A DNA stretch of 63,700 nt from Lachnospiraceae bacterium (GCA_017619975.1 JAFZRH010000082.1:1-63700), one strand, 5' to 3'; shown: positions 50,365-59,678, counted from the first letter of the stretch. Notes: generated by a model not told the origin, from the sequence alone. Numbers and translations: made by a program.

Positions 50365-50841
50365 ATGAGCAAAATCATCATTACCATGGAAAACGGCGGC
50401 GTGATCGAAGCGGAGCTGTACCCGGAGATCGCGCCGATCACGGTCAAAAATTTTGAAGAACTGGTCGAAAAGAAGTTCTACGACGGCCTGATCTTTCACC
50501 GGGTCATTCCCGGCTTCATGATCCAGGGCGGCTGCCCCTACGGAACGGGCACGGGCGGTCCCGGCTATGAGATCAAGGGCGAATTCGCCGCGAACGGCGT
50601 GAAGAACGACTTAAAGCACACCCGCGGCGTGCTCTCCATGGCCCGTGCCATGCATCCGGATTCCGCCGGCTCGCAGTTCTTCATCATGCATGCGGATGCA
50701 CCGCACCTGGACGGACAGTACGCAGCCTTCGGCAAGGTGACAAGCGGCATGGACGTGGTGGACAGAATAGCCGCCGTCCGCACAGATTTCCGGGACAGAC
50801 CCTTAAAAGAACAGAAGATAAAGAGCATCCGACTGTCGTAA
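50365..50841 (+). CDS. Peptidyl-prolyl cis-trans isomerase, cyclophilin type
   Basis: 158 residues, cytoplasmic (no signal). FHRVIPGFMIQGG, MARAMHPDSAGSQFFI and LDGQYAAFGKV are the cyclophilin active-site segments. It speeds proline isomerisation in folding proteins. ATCGGAGG precedes the start. Confidence 0.93.
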   Translation: MSKIIITMENGGVIEAELYPEIAPITVKNFEELVEKKFYDGLIFHRVIPGFMIQGGCPYGTGTGGPGYEIKGEFAANGVKNDLKHTRGVLSMARAMHPDSAGSQFFIMHADAPHLDGQYAAFGKVTSGMDVVDRIAAVRTDFRDRPLKEQKIKSIRLS

Positions 50842-50876
50842 AAGCGTGAAACGGGACAGGAAAGGCAGGTGGTCCC

Positions 50877-51749
50877 ATGGCTGAAACTTATTGCGGAAAG
50901 AACTGTGCGGAATGCACGGAGAAGGAACTCTTAAACTGCCCCGGCTGTCAGGCGGGGCCCGGACGGAAGTACGGCGGAGACTGCGAGCTGGCAGCCTGCT
51001 GCCGGGAAAAAGGGCATGAAAGCTGCGGCACCTGCGCGTTTCGGGAGAACTGCCGAAAACTCCTGGGCCGGGAACAGCAGCCGAAGATCCGGCAGCGCCG
51101 GATCGAGGCGCAGCAAAAGAGAGAAGCAGAAGAAGCCGCCCGCAGACAGTTCTTGGGCAAATGGCTCTGGATCCTGTTCTGGCTGATCGTGCCGGCTACC
51201 GTAGCCGGGCTTTTCGGCAATGAATATGTATCAAGGGCTTCGGCCCCTCTCTATGTGTTCGGGCAGGTCCTGAGCGCCGCCTGTTCCCTTGCCTACGCGC
51301 TGATCCTCCTCAAGCTTTCGGCGGAAGAGGAGCATTACCGCACGGCCGGCATCTGTGATCTGATCACCGTGGCGGCCGGCCTGCTGATCCTGATCCTTTT
51401 CAGAGGGGAAAAAGCCCCGGCCTGGTCGCTGGCCATAACCCTGCCGGCTCTGTTCGTTCGATGGGCCGGCGAATACAACGAATATCAGGGACATTCGGAG
51501 ATCCTGAGCGGTACGGACACGGTGCTTCAGGAAAAATGGCTGAAGCTGTGGAAGTGGTACCGGGGCTGCATGATGAGCTTGCTGGCCGGCAGCCTGCTGG
51601 TGCTGGCCGCGCCGGTCCTGGGAGCGCTTCTGGTAACGGCCGCCTCGATCGGCATCATCGTCGTGGACACAGTCAAACTCGTCTATCTGTACCGGACGGC
51701 GAAGATCTTCCGGGAGGAACCCGAAGAAAAGAACGGACGGGAAAACTGA
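50877..51749 (+). CDS. Cys-rich (DUF3795-like) membrane protein
   Basis: 290 residues. The first 65 residues hold a Cys-rich zinc- or cluster-binding module (CGKNCAECTEKELLNCPGC; CELAACCREKGHESCGTC) like DUF3795. A charged coiled stretch follows, then about five membrane helices (from about residue 93), the last near 250. Function is unknown. It sits between cyclophilin and tgt, 36 bases after the former. Confidence 0.7.
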   Translation: MAETYCGKNCAECTEKELLNCPGCQAGPGRKYGGDCELAACCREKGHESCGTCAFRENCRKLLGREQQPKIRQRRIEAQQKREAEEAARRQFLGKWLWILFWLIVPATVAGLFGNEYVSRASAPLYVFGQVLSAACSLAYALILLKLSAEEEHYRTAGICDLITVAAGLLILILFRGEKAPAWSLAITLPALFVRWAGEYNEYQGHSEILSGTDTVLQEKWLKLWKWYRGCMMSLLAGSLLVLAAPVLGALLVTAASIGIIVVDTVKLVYLYRTAKIFREEPEEKNGREN

Positions 51750-51765
51750 AGCTGCGGAGCAGAAC

Positions 51766-52962
51766 ATGGCAAAATACACTTTACTGAAAACAGAAGGCCG
51801 CGCCAAGCGGGGCCGCTTTGAAACGGTGCACGGGATCATCGAGACGCCGGTCTTCATGAACGTGGGCACGGCCGCGGCCATCAAAGGCGCGGTCTCCACG
51901 GAGGACCTGAAAGAGATCGGCTGCCAGGTGGAGCTCTCCAATACCTATCACCTGCACGTACGGCCGGGCGATGAGATCGTTTACCGTCTGGGCGGACTGC
52001 ATAAATTCATGAACTGGGACCGGCCGATCCTGACGGATTCAGGCGGCTTCCAGGTCTTTTCACTGGCGGACCTGCGGAAGATAAAAGAAGAAGGCGTGCA
52101 TTTCCACTCGCACGTGGACGGCCGGAAGATCTTCATGGGGCCGGAGGAGAGCATGCAGATCCAGTCGCACCTGGCCTCCACCATCGCGATGGCCTTCGAC
52201 GAATGCATCGAAAACCCTTCTCCGAAAGATTACGTGGAGCGCAGCGTGGACCGGACCACCCGCTGGCTCGTCCGCTGCAAAAACGAGCTGGACCGCCTGA
52301 ACGCGCTGTCGGAGACTATCAACCGGGAGCAGCTCTTGTTCGGCATCAATCAGGGCTCGACCTTCGAGGACGTGCGAATCCGCCACGCCCAGGAGATCTC
52401 GGCCCTGGATCTGCCCGGCTACGCCGTGGGCGGGCTGGCCGTAGGCGAGAGCCACGAAGAGATGTATCACATCCTGGACGTCGTGGTCCCGCATCTGCCG
52501 CTCGAAAAGCCGACCTATCTGATGGGCGTCGGCACGCCGGCGAATATCCTGGAAAGCGTGGAGCGGGGCGTCGATTTCTTCGACTGCGTCTATCCCAGCC
52601 GGAACGGGCGCCACGGCCACGTCTATACGAATCACGGCAAGCTGAACCTTCTGAACAAGGCTTACGAGCTGGATGAGCGGCCCATCGAGGAAGACTGCGG
52701 CTGTCCGGCCTGCCGCAGATACAGCCGCGCGTACATCCGCCATCTCCTGAAAGCGGGCGAAATGCTCGGAATGCGACTTTGTGTCTTGCATAATTTATAT
52801 TTTTATAATACAATGATGAGCGAGATCCGCGGCAGCCTGGACGCCGGAACCTTTTCCTCTTACAAAAAAAGCAAGCTGGAAGGCGTGACGGAAGGTCAGA
52901 AAGAGACCGCGCAGCGGGAAAACGCTGCCGGCAATAAACGGATCGAAGGAGACAGTTTATGA
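51766..52962 (+). CDS. tgt: Queuine/preQ1 tRNA-ribosyltransferase
   Basis: 398 residues. LTDSGGFQVFSLADLRK has the catalytic Asp region, FDCVYPSRNGRHGH carries the nucleophilic Asp and tRNA-binding loop, and the zinc site is DCGCPACRRYSRAYIRHL. The enzyme exchanges the wobble guanine in tRNAs with GUN anticodons for preQ1. No queuosine biosynthesis genes lie nearby. Its stop overlaps yajC (ATGA). Confidence 0.95.
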   Translation: MAKYTLLKTEGRAKRGRFETVHGIIETPVFMNVGTAAAIKGAVSTEDLKEIGCQVELSNTYHLHVRPGDEIVYRLGGLHKFMNWDRPILTDSGGFQVFSLADLRKIKEEGVHFHSHVDGRKIFMGPEESMQIQSHLASTIAMAFDECIENPSPKDYVERSVDRTTRWLVRCKNELDRLNALSETINREQLLFGINQGSTFEDVRIRHAQEISALDLPGYAVGGLAVGESHEEMYHILDVVVPHLPLEKPTYLMGVGTPANILESVERGVDFFDCVYPSRNGRHGHVYTNHGKLNLLNKAYELDERPIEEDCGCPACRRYSRAYIRHLLKAGEMLGMRLCVLHNLYFYNTMMSEIRGSLDAGTFSSYKKSKLEGVTEGQKETAQRENAAGNKRIEGDSL

Positions 52963-53288
52963 ACCTTTTACTGGCAGAAGCTGCCACCACCGGATCGACC
53001 GGCGGCGGTATGAACACCTGGGTGATCATCGTTTACGTGGTCCTGATCGGCGCCATGATGTACTTCATGATCATCAAGCCGCAGAAGAAGCAGCGCAAGG
53101 AACAGGCGGAGCTGATGAACCGCATGGAGGTCGGTGACAGCGTCATGACCACGGCCGGTTTTTACGGCGTAATCATCGACATGACGGACGATACCGTCAT
53201 CGTTGAGTTTGGCAACAACAAGAACTGCCGCATCCCGATGCAGAAGCAGGCGATCGTACAGATCGAAAAGCCTGCCGATAACGGCTGA
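52959..53288 (+). CDS. yajC: Preprotein translocase subunit YajC
   Basis: 109 residues: one N-terminal helix, MIIKPQKKQRKEQAELMNRM and GDSVMTTAGFYGVI, the YajC signature. It associates with SecDF to aid Sec export. The tgt-yajC order is common in bacteria. secD and secF are not present here. Confidence 0.92.
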   Translation: MNLLLAEAATTGSTGGGMNTWVIIVYVVLIGAMMYFMIIKPQKKQRKEQAELMNRMEVGDSVMTTAGFYGVIIDMTDDTVIVEFGNNKNCRIPMQKQAIVQIEKPADNG

Positions 53289-53368
53289 ACCTTTACAAAT
53301 CCATAGATCTGCCAGACAAAGGCCTTGAAAACCGAGACCTTTGTTTGTGTTATCCGGAAGGGAAGAAA

Positions 53369-55636
53369 ATGAACCGAAAAACAGCCAGCAGAAAACATGC
53401 GGTATCGGTCGGCGTCTTTGCGATGCTTGTGTTTTTTCTGTGCCTGTTTTTCCTGAAGATCCCCGCGCGGGCCGATATCAGTTCGGCCGAAGATCCCGGC
53501 GAAGTGACGACGGCGGCCGGTGACGAAGAGGTCACCACGGCGGAAGAAAGCACGGCTCCGGAAAACACCACGGAAGAAAACACCGAAGAAACGACGGAAC
53601 CGACTTCGCCGACGGAAACGGAACCGGAACAGCCGGATTATCATGAGGCGGTCGAGATCCCGCTGTCTTCACCCTTCACATACGGCAATATTACGGAAGA
53701 TACCGAACTCGTTTTTGTGACCGGCGATCAGACGCCGATCAACGTCCGGGGCGGAGCCGGGACCGAGTATCCGGTCGTCGGCAAAACACGGAAGTGGCAG
53801 TCGTTCCGCCAGCTGGATACCGAAACGGATGCGGAAGGGAAGATCTGGTATAAAGTGCTGATCGAGCTGGAAGACGAATCCTATGAGGGGTATATCTCGT
53901 CGCTGGTCAGCCGTTCCGTCTATCTTTCCGTCGGGGAGGATCCTTTCGCCAGCTATCTGATCCTGATGGGTTTTCCGGAAAGCTATGCGTCGCGTCTCAG
54001 TCTGGTCCATGCACAGTATCAGGCCTGGTTTTTTATTCCGACTTATACGGGGATCGACTGGGCGGATGCTTTGTATGCGGAAGCGAATCCGGATCACGCG
54101 GTCGGGATCAGCCTGACCTATATCTCAAAAGGCCCGTCTTCCTACCGATCCATGAAGCACAACAATTTCGACTGGGAAGCAAATGCCTGGAAAGGCTACG
54201 ACGGCGGCAACTGGACGCTGGCTTCCGATGAGCTCGTCGCCTATTTCCTGGATCCCCGCAATTTCCTGAGTCCGTATGACGACAGTATTTTCCTGTTCCT
54301 GAATCTGCTTTACGACGGAACGCAGACGGAGGAGGGCATCCGGAATATCGTCAGGAATTCCTTTATGGAAGACGGAAAACATAAGTACGGAGAGAGTTTT
54401 TCCTATCCGGCCGAATTCCTCCGGATCGGACAGGAACTGGGGATCAGTCCCTACTATCTGGTCTCAACCGTGCTCCAGGAAGTCAGTGCCGGCGGCAGCG
54501 GGAGCGTCAGCGGCAGCTATCAGGGAAACCTGTCGTATTATTCCGGAATCTATAATTACTATAACATCGGAGCCTATACGCACGGCGGGATGACGGCGGT
54601 GGAATCCGGCCTGCAGTGGGCGTCGGCCACACCGGCTGCGAATGCCAATGCGTACAACCGACCCTGGAACGACCGGATCAAAGCCATGGAGGGCGGTGCC
54701 CGGTATTTCGTGTACAACTATATCGGCCGCGGCCAGAATACTTTCTATTATAAAAAATTCAACGTGATAGGCGCTTCTCTTTACACCCATCAGTACATGA
54801 CGAATATTTTAGGCGCCTATTCGGAAGCCGTCTATTTCGGACGGGCGTATGACGCTTCGGCCCGGGCGGCGATCCTGAGTTTTGATATCCCGATCTATAA
54901 CAATATGCCGGAGCAGCCCTGCCCGCTGCCGACCAAAGACGGGAACCCCAACACCCGCTTACAGAAACTGACGGCGGGCGATGCCGTGATTTCGCCGCAG
55001 CTGAACGTGAACGACACGGAATACAGTGCCGCCGTTTTTACGGGAACGGTCACGGTCCTGGCCGAGACGATCGACGCAGGCGCGCAGGTCGAAGGGGCAG
55101 GCACGTTCGACCTGACCGAAGGAAAAAACCTGATTACGCTGACGGTAACGGCTGAGAACGGCGATACGAGAGAGTATCATCTGAATCTCTGGTATGAAGA
55201 TCCGGGAGATCTGACGCCGGTGACCTCGTATACCGTACAGGGGGATCTCATCAGCGGGATCGAGCCGGGCATCAGCGCTGCGGAATTTAAAGAGAATATC
55301 AGCTTTGCGGACGGAGTGAACTGGATCCTGTCGGCGGCCGACGGAGAAGAGAAGACGGACGACAAGCTGATGCAGACGGGTGACCGCATTCAGATCCTTT
55401 CCCCGAACGGCGTGGTCTGGCAGACCTATACGATCCTGATTTACGGCGACGTGAACGGGGATGGAATGATCGACATTTTTGACCTGGTCGGTGTGCGGAA
55501 CCATATTATCCAGACGGCGGAACTGGCGGAGATCTCTTTCCTGGCCGGAGACGTCAACAGGGACGGCACCGTCGACATTTTTGATCTGGTCGGCGTCCGG
55601 AATCACATCATCCAGTTTGCTCTGATCGAGCAGTAA
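53369..55636 (+). CDS. Secreted glucosaminidase with SH3 and C-terminal dockerin
   Basis: 755 residues. Signal peptide to about 35; Thr/Glu linker; SH3-like domain at about 105-190 (TPINVRGGAGTEYPVVGKT); a LytD-like glucosaminidase region at about 330-500 with likely catalytic Glu near 371 (STVLQEVSAGG) and YNYYNIGAY; a cadherin-like beta domain at about 540-610; a module at about 620-690 shared with the next protein; and a dockerin at about 692-755 with two calcium loops (DVNGDGMIDIFDLVGVRNHI and DVNRDGTVDIFDLVGVRNHI). Predicted to cut peptidoglycan glycan strands. It should bind the cohesin protein two genes downstream. Start ATG 53369 follows GGAAGGGA. Confidence 0.88.
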   Translation: MNRKTASRKHAVSVGVFAMLVFFLCLFFLKIPARADISSAEDPGEVTTAAGDEEVTTAEESTAPENTTEENTEETTEPTSPTETEPEQPDYHEAVEIPLSSPFTYGNITEDTELVFVTGDQTPINVRGGAGTEYPVVGKTRKWQSFRQLDTETDAEGKIWYKVLIELEDESYEGYISSLVSRSVYLSVGEDPFASYLILMGFPESYASRLSLVHAQYQAWFFIPTYTGIDWADALYAEANPDHAVGISLTYISKGPSSYRSMKHNNFDWEANAWKGYDGGNWTLASDELVAYFLDPRNFLSPYDDSIFLFLNLLYDGTQTEEGIRNIVRNSFMEDGKHKYGESFSYPAEFLRIGQELGISPYYLVSTVLQEVSAGGSGSVSGSYQGNLSYYSGIYNYYNIGAYTHGGMTAVESGLQWASATPAANANAYNRPWNDRIKAMEGGARYFVYNYIGRGQNTFYYKKFNVIGASLYTHQYMTNILGAYSEAVYFGRAYDASARAAILSFDIPIYNNMPEQPCPLPTKDGNPNTRLQKLTAGDAVISPQLNVNDTEYSAAVFTGTVTVLAETIDAGAQVEGAGTFDLTEGKNLITLTVTAENGDTREYHLNLWYEDPGDLTPVTSYTVQGDLISGIEPGISAAEFKENISFADGVNWILSAADGEEKTDDKLMQTGDRIQILSPNGVVWQTYTILIYGDVNGDGMIDIFDLVGVRNHIIQTAELAEISFLAGDVNRDGTVDIFDLVGVRNHIIQFALIEQ

Positions 55637-55670
55637 GGACGGGGAACCGACGGTGGCTGAGGGGACGGCA

Positions 55671-57035
55671 GTGAGAAAAACGCTATTGAAAAAAATATGT
55701 GCTCTCGTGACAGCGGCGGTTCTTCTGCTGGCGCTGCTTCCGCTGCCTGTCCGGGCGGAACCGACGCCGGGGCGGACGAAGATCGGGCGGGAGGATCACG
55801 GCTTTGTCGAGATGCCGTCCTCCTTCTATGCCTCGCAGCCGTCCATCAATTCCAAGGCCGCCATCCTGGTGGATCTGGGAACCGGAACGATCCTGTTTGA
55901 AAAAAACATCCATCAGCAGAAGTATCCGGCCAGTACGACAAAAGTGATGACGGCGCTTCTGGCGCTGGAAAAACTGGAACTGGACGATACGCTGACCGTT
56001 TCCTACAACGCCACGCACGATCTGATCTCCGGCGGTTTTGACTGGCGCTTCCAGGCCGGTCAGGTCTTTACGATCGAAGAAGCGCTTTACGGCCTCTGCC
56101 TGGCTTCCGTCAACACGCTGGGCTATGCCCTGGCGGAAGAGATCAGCGGCGACGTTCCGACCTTTGCGGCGCTTATGAACGAACGGGCTGCCGCTGCCGG
56201 CGCGCTGAACACGCATTTCACCAATCCTCACGGCTTAAATGATATGAATCATCTGACGACCGTATACGATATGGCGAAAATTCTCTGGGCGGCCGTCGAG
56301 CTGGACGACTACCGCCGCATTGCGGGGACGGATTACTATTCCTGCGCGGAACCGAAAAACGGACAGGTCATGAACTTCAGTCATACCCTGTCCTTTGTCC
56401 ATCCCTCCAACAAGTGGTACGATCCCCGTGTGGTGTGCGGCAAGACCGGATGGACGGAAGATGCGAATCTGTGCCGCGCGATCTACGCCACAGACGGAAA
56501 CCGGCATCTGATCTGTATCGTCTACGACTTTACCGGCGACCAGGATTATATAGAATCCGACGTGGAGACACTGCTGGATTACGGCTTTTCCTTTGACGAG
56601 GCGAGTCTGGCATCCCTGCAGACCTCTTACACGCTGCGAAACGGGGTCCTCTCCGGGGTTCAGCCCGGAACCGTGGCGTCACAGCTCCGCGCGCGGATCA
56701 GTCTGCAGACGGCCGGCAGCTGGGTGCTGACGGATGCGCAGGGCGTGGAAAAATCCGGGTCTTCGCTGATCAGAACCGGAGATAAGATCTGGGTGTACGC
56801 ACCGAACGGCGTGCTCCGCTACAGCGTTGAAATCGTGATCTACGGAGACGTGAACGGAGACGGGATCATTGATATTTTTGATCTTGTCGGGATCAGAAAT
56901 CATATTATAGCCATAAAAGATCTGCAGGACAGCGCATTCCGGGCAGGAGACGTCAACCGGGACGGTTCGGTGGATATCTTTGACCTGGTCGGGATCCGGA
57001 ATCATATTATCGAATACTCGTTGATTGAACAGTAA
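55671..57035 (+). CDS. D-Ala-D-Ala carboxypeptidase with C-terminal dockerin
   Basis: 454 residues. Signal peptide (to about 30); S11 domain with SxxK at S88-K91, SVN and CGKTGWTEDA; a module at about 320-390 (SYTLRNGVLSGVQPGT..) like the one in the upstream protein; then a dockerin (DVNGDGIIDIFDLVGIRNHI, DVNRDGSVDIFDLVGIRNHI). The catalytic half is closely similar to the TM-anchored enzyme at 32046. Dockerins are usually on fibre-degrading enzymes, so one on a peptidoglycan carboxypeptidase is unusual. GTG 55671 with GAGGGG upstream is preferred over GTG 55653. It lies 34 bases after the glucosaminidase gene. Confidence 0.9.
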   Translation: MRKTLLKKICALVTAAVLLLALLPLPVRAEPTPGRTKIGREDHGFVEMPSSFYASQPSINSKAAILVDLGTGTILFEKNIHQQKYPASTTKVMTALLALEKLELDDTLTVSYNATHDLISGGFDWRFQAGQVFTIEEALYGLCLASVNTLGYALAEEISGDVPTFAALMNERAAAAGALNTHFTNPHGLNDMNHLTTVYDMAKILWAAVELDDYRRIAGTDYYSCAEPKNGQVMNFSHTLSFVHPSNKWYDPRVVCGKTGWTEDANLCRAIYATDGNRHLICIVYDFTGDQDYIESDVETLLDYGFSFDEASLASLQTSYTLRNGVLSGVQPGTVASQLRARISLQTAGSWVLTDAQGVEKSGSSLIRTGDKIWVYAPNGVLRYSVEIVIYGDVNGDGIIDIFDLVGIRNHIIAIKDLQDSAFRAGDVNRDGSVDIFDLVGIRNHIIEYSLIEQ

Positions 57036-57050
57036 AGGAGGCAAAAGAGA

Positions 57051-59003
57051 ATGAAAAGAAGGAAAATATCCTATCTATTGACCGCGGCCTTCGCGGCGCT
57101 GACGGTCTTGTTCTCCGTGCACGCGGCGGCAGAGATCCATTTCTCCGATCCGAGCTGCAAAGTCGGAGAGACGGTGACCATTTCATTTTATGTCTCAGAA
57201 CCCTTTAGCATGGGACAAATTTATCTGGTTTACGACAGTTCTTTATTAGAGTATGTCGCTCTTAGTACAACCGGAACGAGTTCTTCGGTCAATTATTCAG
57301 GTAATATGATTTATATTGTTTCTGGTGGTTTGGATAAAGAGTTGCATAGTGTTTCCTATTCGCTGACGATGAGAGCGTTAAAAGCAGGAGTAGGAAAAAT
57401 TACTGTGGATAGTGATCATACAAAGTTTTCAGATGTCAATCAGAATGCAATCGCTTCTGGTTCTCACGGATCCTCCACGATCACGATCACCGAAGCGGCG
57501 ACACAGCCGCCTACGGAACCGCCCACCGAGCCTCCGACAGAGCCCCCGACGGAACCGCCCACCGAGCCGCCGACCGATCCGCCCCACGAACACGTCTACA
57601 ACGTCCGGACGGTCGTGCAGGAAAACTACCGGACCAGCGAAAGCGCGGACGGCAAATACATCATTTACTGGGATCAGGTGCGCTATGACTGCGCCTGCGG
57701 CGAAGCCTTCGGAGCGGATCTTCTGGATCAGGAAAACCATCGGGAGCTGAAGCCGGCGGAGACGACCGCGCCAGAACCTTCTTCCGAAGCCCGTCTGAGC
57801 GTGCTTCATTTCTCTGGCGTGGGAGAGATGACGCCTGCCTTCGATCCGGATACCTACAGCTACCGGCTGACGATCGATCCGGAAGTCGACGCCCTGCAGG
57901 TCCGCTACAGTCCGAAGGATGAGAACGCGACGGCCTATTTCTGGCCGTGGATCGACGGACAGTCGCATGACGGGGAACAGAAAACGATCCCTTACGGAGA
58001 AACCGTATTCACGATCCGCGTAACGGCGGAAGATGACACCACCACGCGTGATTACCGCGTCACCATCGTCCGGCCCGCGCCGGAAACGGAGCCGGTCCCG
58101 ACCACCACGCCGGTTGAGACCACGCCCGAAGAAACGACTACGGAAGAGACAACTCCGGAAGAAACGACCACGGAGGAGACCACGCCCGAAGAAACCACCA
58201 CGGAAGAAACGACGCCGGAAGAGACGACCACGGAACCGGTCACGGAGCCGGATGTGATCACGGTCGACAGTACGCCTGTCACGGTCAAGATCCTGCCGCT
58301 GCCGGAAGATCTGGATCTGTCGCCCGAATACACCGTTGTTCAGGTTGTCGCGCAGGGCGGCGTCACCTACCGTGCGCTGGCTCCGACGGGGGAAACGGAT
58401 CCGGTGCATCTGCTGCTGTACGGTGTTCCGATCCGCGAAGTGCCGGAAAGCACTTCACCGGAAGGGGCGGTCATTCCTGCCGGCTATGAAGAGATCGGTG
58501 AGCCGTCGCTGTACGTCTATGACCGCTATCAGGGGACGCTGCAGCGCTACGGTCTGATCCGCCAGCCGGAAACCTCGGCGCCTGACCCGGAAACAAAGGA
58601 ACCCGAACCGGAAACGACGCAGCCGGTGACCGAGATCCCGGAGAGCCCCGCCGGAACGGAAACTTCGGCTCCTGCAGCGACGGCTCCCGACGCGACAGCC
58701 CCGGAAACGCCGGACAGAAACAATTCGGAGGGGAATCTCCCCTGGTGGATCTGGCTGGCGCTGCTGATCCTGTTCGGTATCTGCCTGACGGCGATCATCG
58801 TTCTGCTGGTCTCGAAAGACCGTCTGGAAAAACGGCTGCTTCAGGCTGAGCGTTTAAGCACCGACGAAGAGGAAGCCTACCTGAAGATGAATACGAACGC
58901 GCTCTATGACGCAGCCAAGGCGGCGAATCCCCCGAAAACCTACGGCATAGAGGATATAGAAGATCTGGACGAAGTACTGAAGGGCGGCAGGGACGGTCAG
59001 TAA
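57051..59003 (+). CDS. Membrane-anchored cohesin protein (single-cohesin scaffoldin)
   Basis: 650 residues. Signal peptide to about 26; a cohesin-type domain at about 27-145 (CKVGETVTISFYVSEPFSM, IYLVYDSSLLEYVAL); a PTEPP repeat linker at about 150-180; a small domain with CAC; a cadherin-like beta domain at about 245-345; a TTPEETTTEE repeat linker; a further beta region to about 500; a Pro/Thr linker; a membrane helix at about 563-587; and a 63-residue charged cytoplasmic tail. The order is that of an anchoring scaffoldin, except that the anchor is a membrane helix with a real cytoplasmic tail. It lies 15 bases after the dockerin carboxypeptidase gene. Confidence 0.85.
   Translation: MKRRKISYLLTAAFAALTVLFSVHAAAEIHFSDPSCKVGETVTISFYVSEPFSMGQIYLVYDSSLLEYVALSTTGTSSSVNYSGNMIYIVSGGLDKELHSVSYSLTMRALKAGVGKITVDSDHTKFSDVNQNAIASGSHGSSTITITEAATQPPTEPPTEPPTEPPTEPPTEPPTDPPHEHVYNVRTVVQENYRTSESADGKYIIYWDQVRYDCACGEAFGADLLDQENHRELKPAETTAPEPSSEARLSVLHFSGVGEMTPAFDPDTYSYRLTIDPEVDALQVRYSPKDENATAYFWPWIDGQSHDGEQKTIPYGETVFTIRVTAEDDTTTRDYRVTIVRPAPETEPVPTTTPVETTPEETTTEETTPEETTTEETTPEETTTEETTPEETTTEPVTEPDVITVDSTPVTVKILPLPEDLDLSPEYTVVQVVAQGGVTYRALAPTGETDPVHLLLYGVPIREVPESTSPEGAVIPAGYEEIGEPSLYVYDRYQGTLQRYGLIRQPETSAPDPETKEPEPETTQPVTEIPESPAGTETSAPAATAPDATAPETPDRNNSEGNLPWWIWLALLILFGICLTAIIVLLVSKDRLEKRLLQAERLSTDEEEAYLKMNTNALYDAAKAANPPKTYGIEDIEDLDEVLKGGRDGQ
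57185..57470 (+). other. AT-rich island coding for the cohesin domain
   Basis: By my count 67 of 180 bases (37%) are G or C in 57241-57420, against 41 of 60 (68%) in 57481-57540. Codons such as TTA, AGT, ATT and GTT dominate here but are rare in the surrounding gene. The change coincides with the cohesin-coding part. Confidence 0.85.
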
Positions 59004-59042
59004 AAGCCGCGCAGAAGAAGAGAAAGAAATCAGGTTCGGTTC

Positions 59043-59660
59043 ATGAAATTTTATGCGGTTCGCCGGGGGCGGATCCCCGGCGTATACGAAAACTGGAGTG
59101 ACTGTGAAGCGCAGGTAAAAGGGTTTCCGTCTGCCGTTTATAAAAGTTTTCCTTCGTTGCAGGAAGCGGAATTGTTTTTGCAGGATTCCGTCCCCGCTGA
59201 AACGAAGGCCCCTGCCTGGCCGGAAATCTATGTTGACGGCAGTTTTCGGGCGGATACCGGCGAGTATTCCTACGGGCTGGTCGTGCTGGAGGGCGGAGAA
59301 GAACAGACTTACTGTGAGAAGTTTGATGATCCGGAGCTGGCGCAGATGCGAAACGTAGCCGGCGAGATCCGAGGCGCGCAGGCGGCAATGGAGCTTGCTC
59401 TTGCGCAGGGCTGGCCGGGCATCTTCCTGTATCATGACTATGCGGGGATCGCCAACTGGTGTACGGGCGAGTGGAAAGCTGCTAAACCGGGGACCGTGGC
59501 CTACCGGGATTATTACAGAAGGATCCGGGACCGTCTGACGGTTCAGTTTATCAAGGTCAAAGGACATTCTCACGACCGGTACAACGATCTGGCGGATCAG
59601 CTGGCCAAAGAGGCACTCGGCATCGGCGGGGCGGAAGTCTCCGGGAAAGAGAGCGGCTGA
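59043..59660 (+). CDS. rnhA: Ribonuclease H with viroplasmin-like N-terminal domain
   Basis: 205 residues. Residues 1-45 form the RNA/DNA-hybrid-binding viroplasmin domain (KFYAVRRGRIPGVYENW); the RNase HI fold follows with active-site residues in IYVDGSF (Asp), AGEIRGAQAAM (Glu), HDYAGI (Asp) and HDRYNDLADQLAKEAL (Asp). It removes RNA from RNA/DNA hybrids. Convergent with carD across a shared terminator. Confidence 0.93.
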   Translation: MKFYAVRRGRIPGVYENWSDCEAQVKGFPSAVYKSFPSLQEAELFLQDSVPAETKAPAWPEIYVDGSFRADTGEYSYGLVVLEGGEEQTYCEKFDDPELAQMRNVAGEIRGAQAAMELALAQGWPGIFLYHDYAGIANWCTGEWKAAKPGTVAYRDYYRRIRDRLTVQFIKVKGHSHDRYNDLADQLAKEALGIGGAEVSGKESG

Positions 59661-59678
59661 AACAGATGCCGCATCAGG

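Noticed and set aside
57511-58240. Short direct repeats that could look like a CRISPR array
   Set aside because: They are in-frame PTEPP and TTPEE linker repeats in a surface protein, with no spacers.
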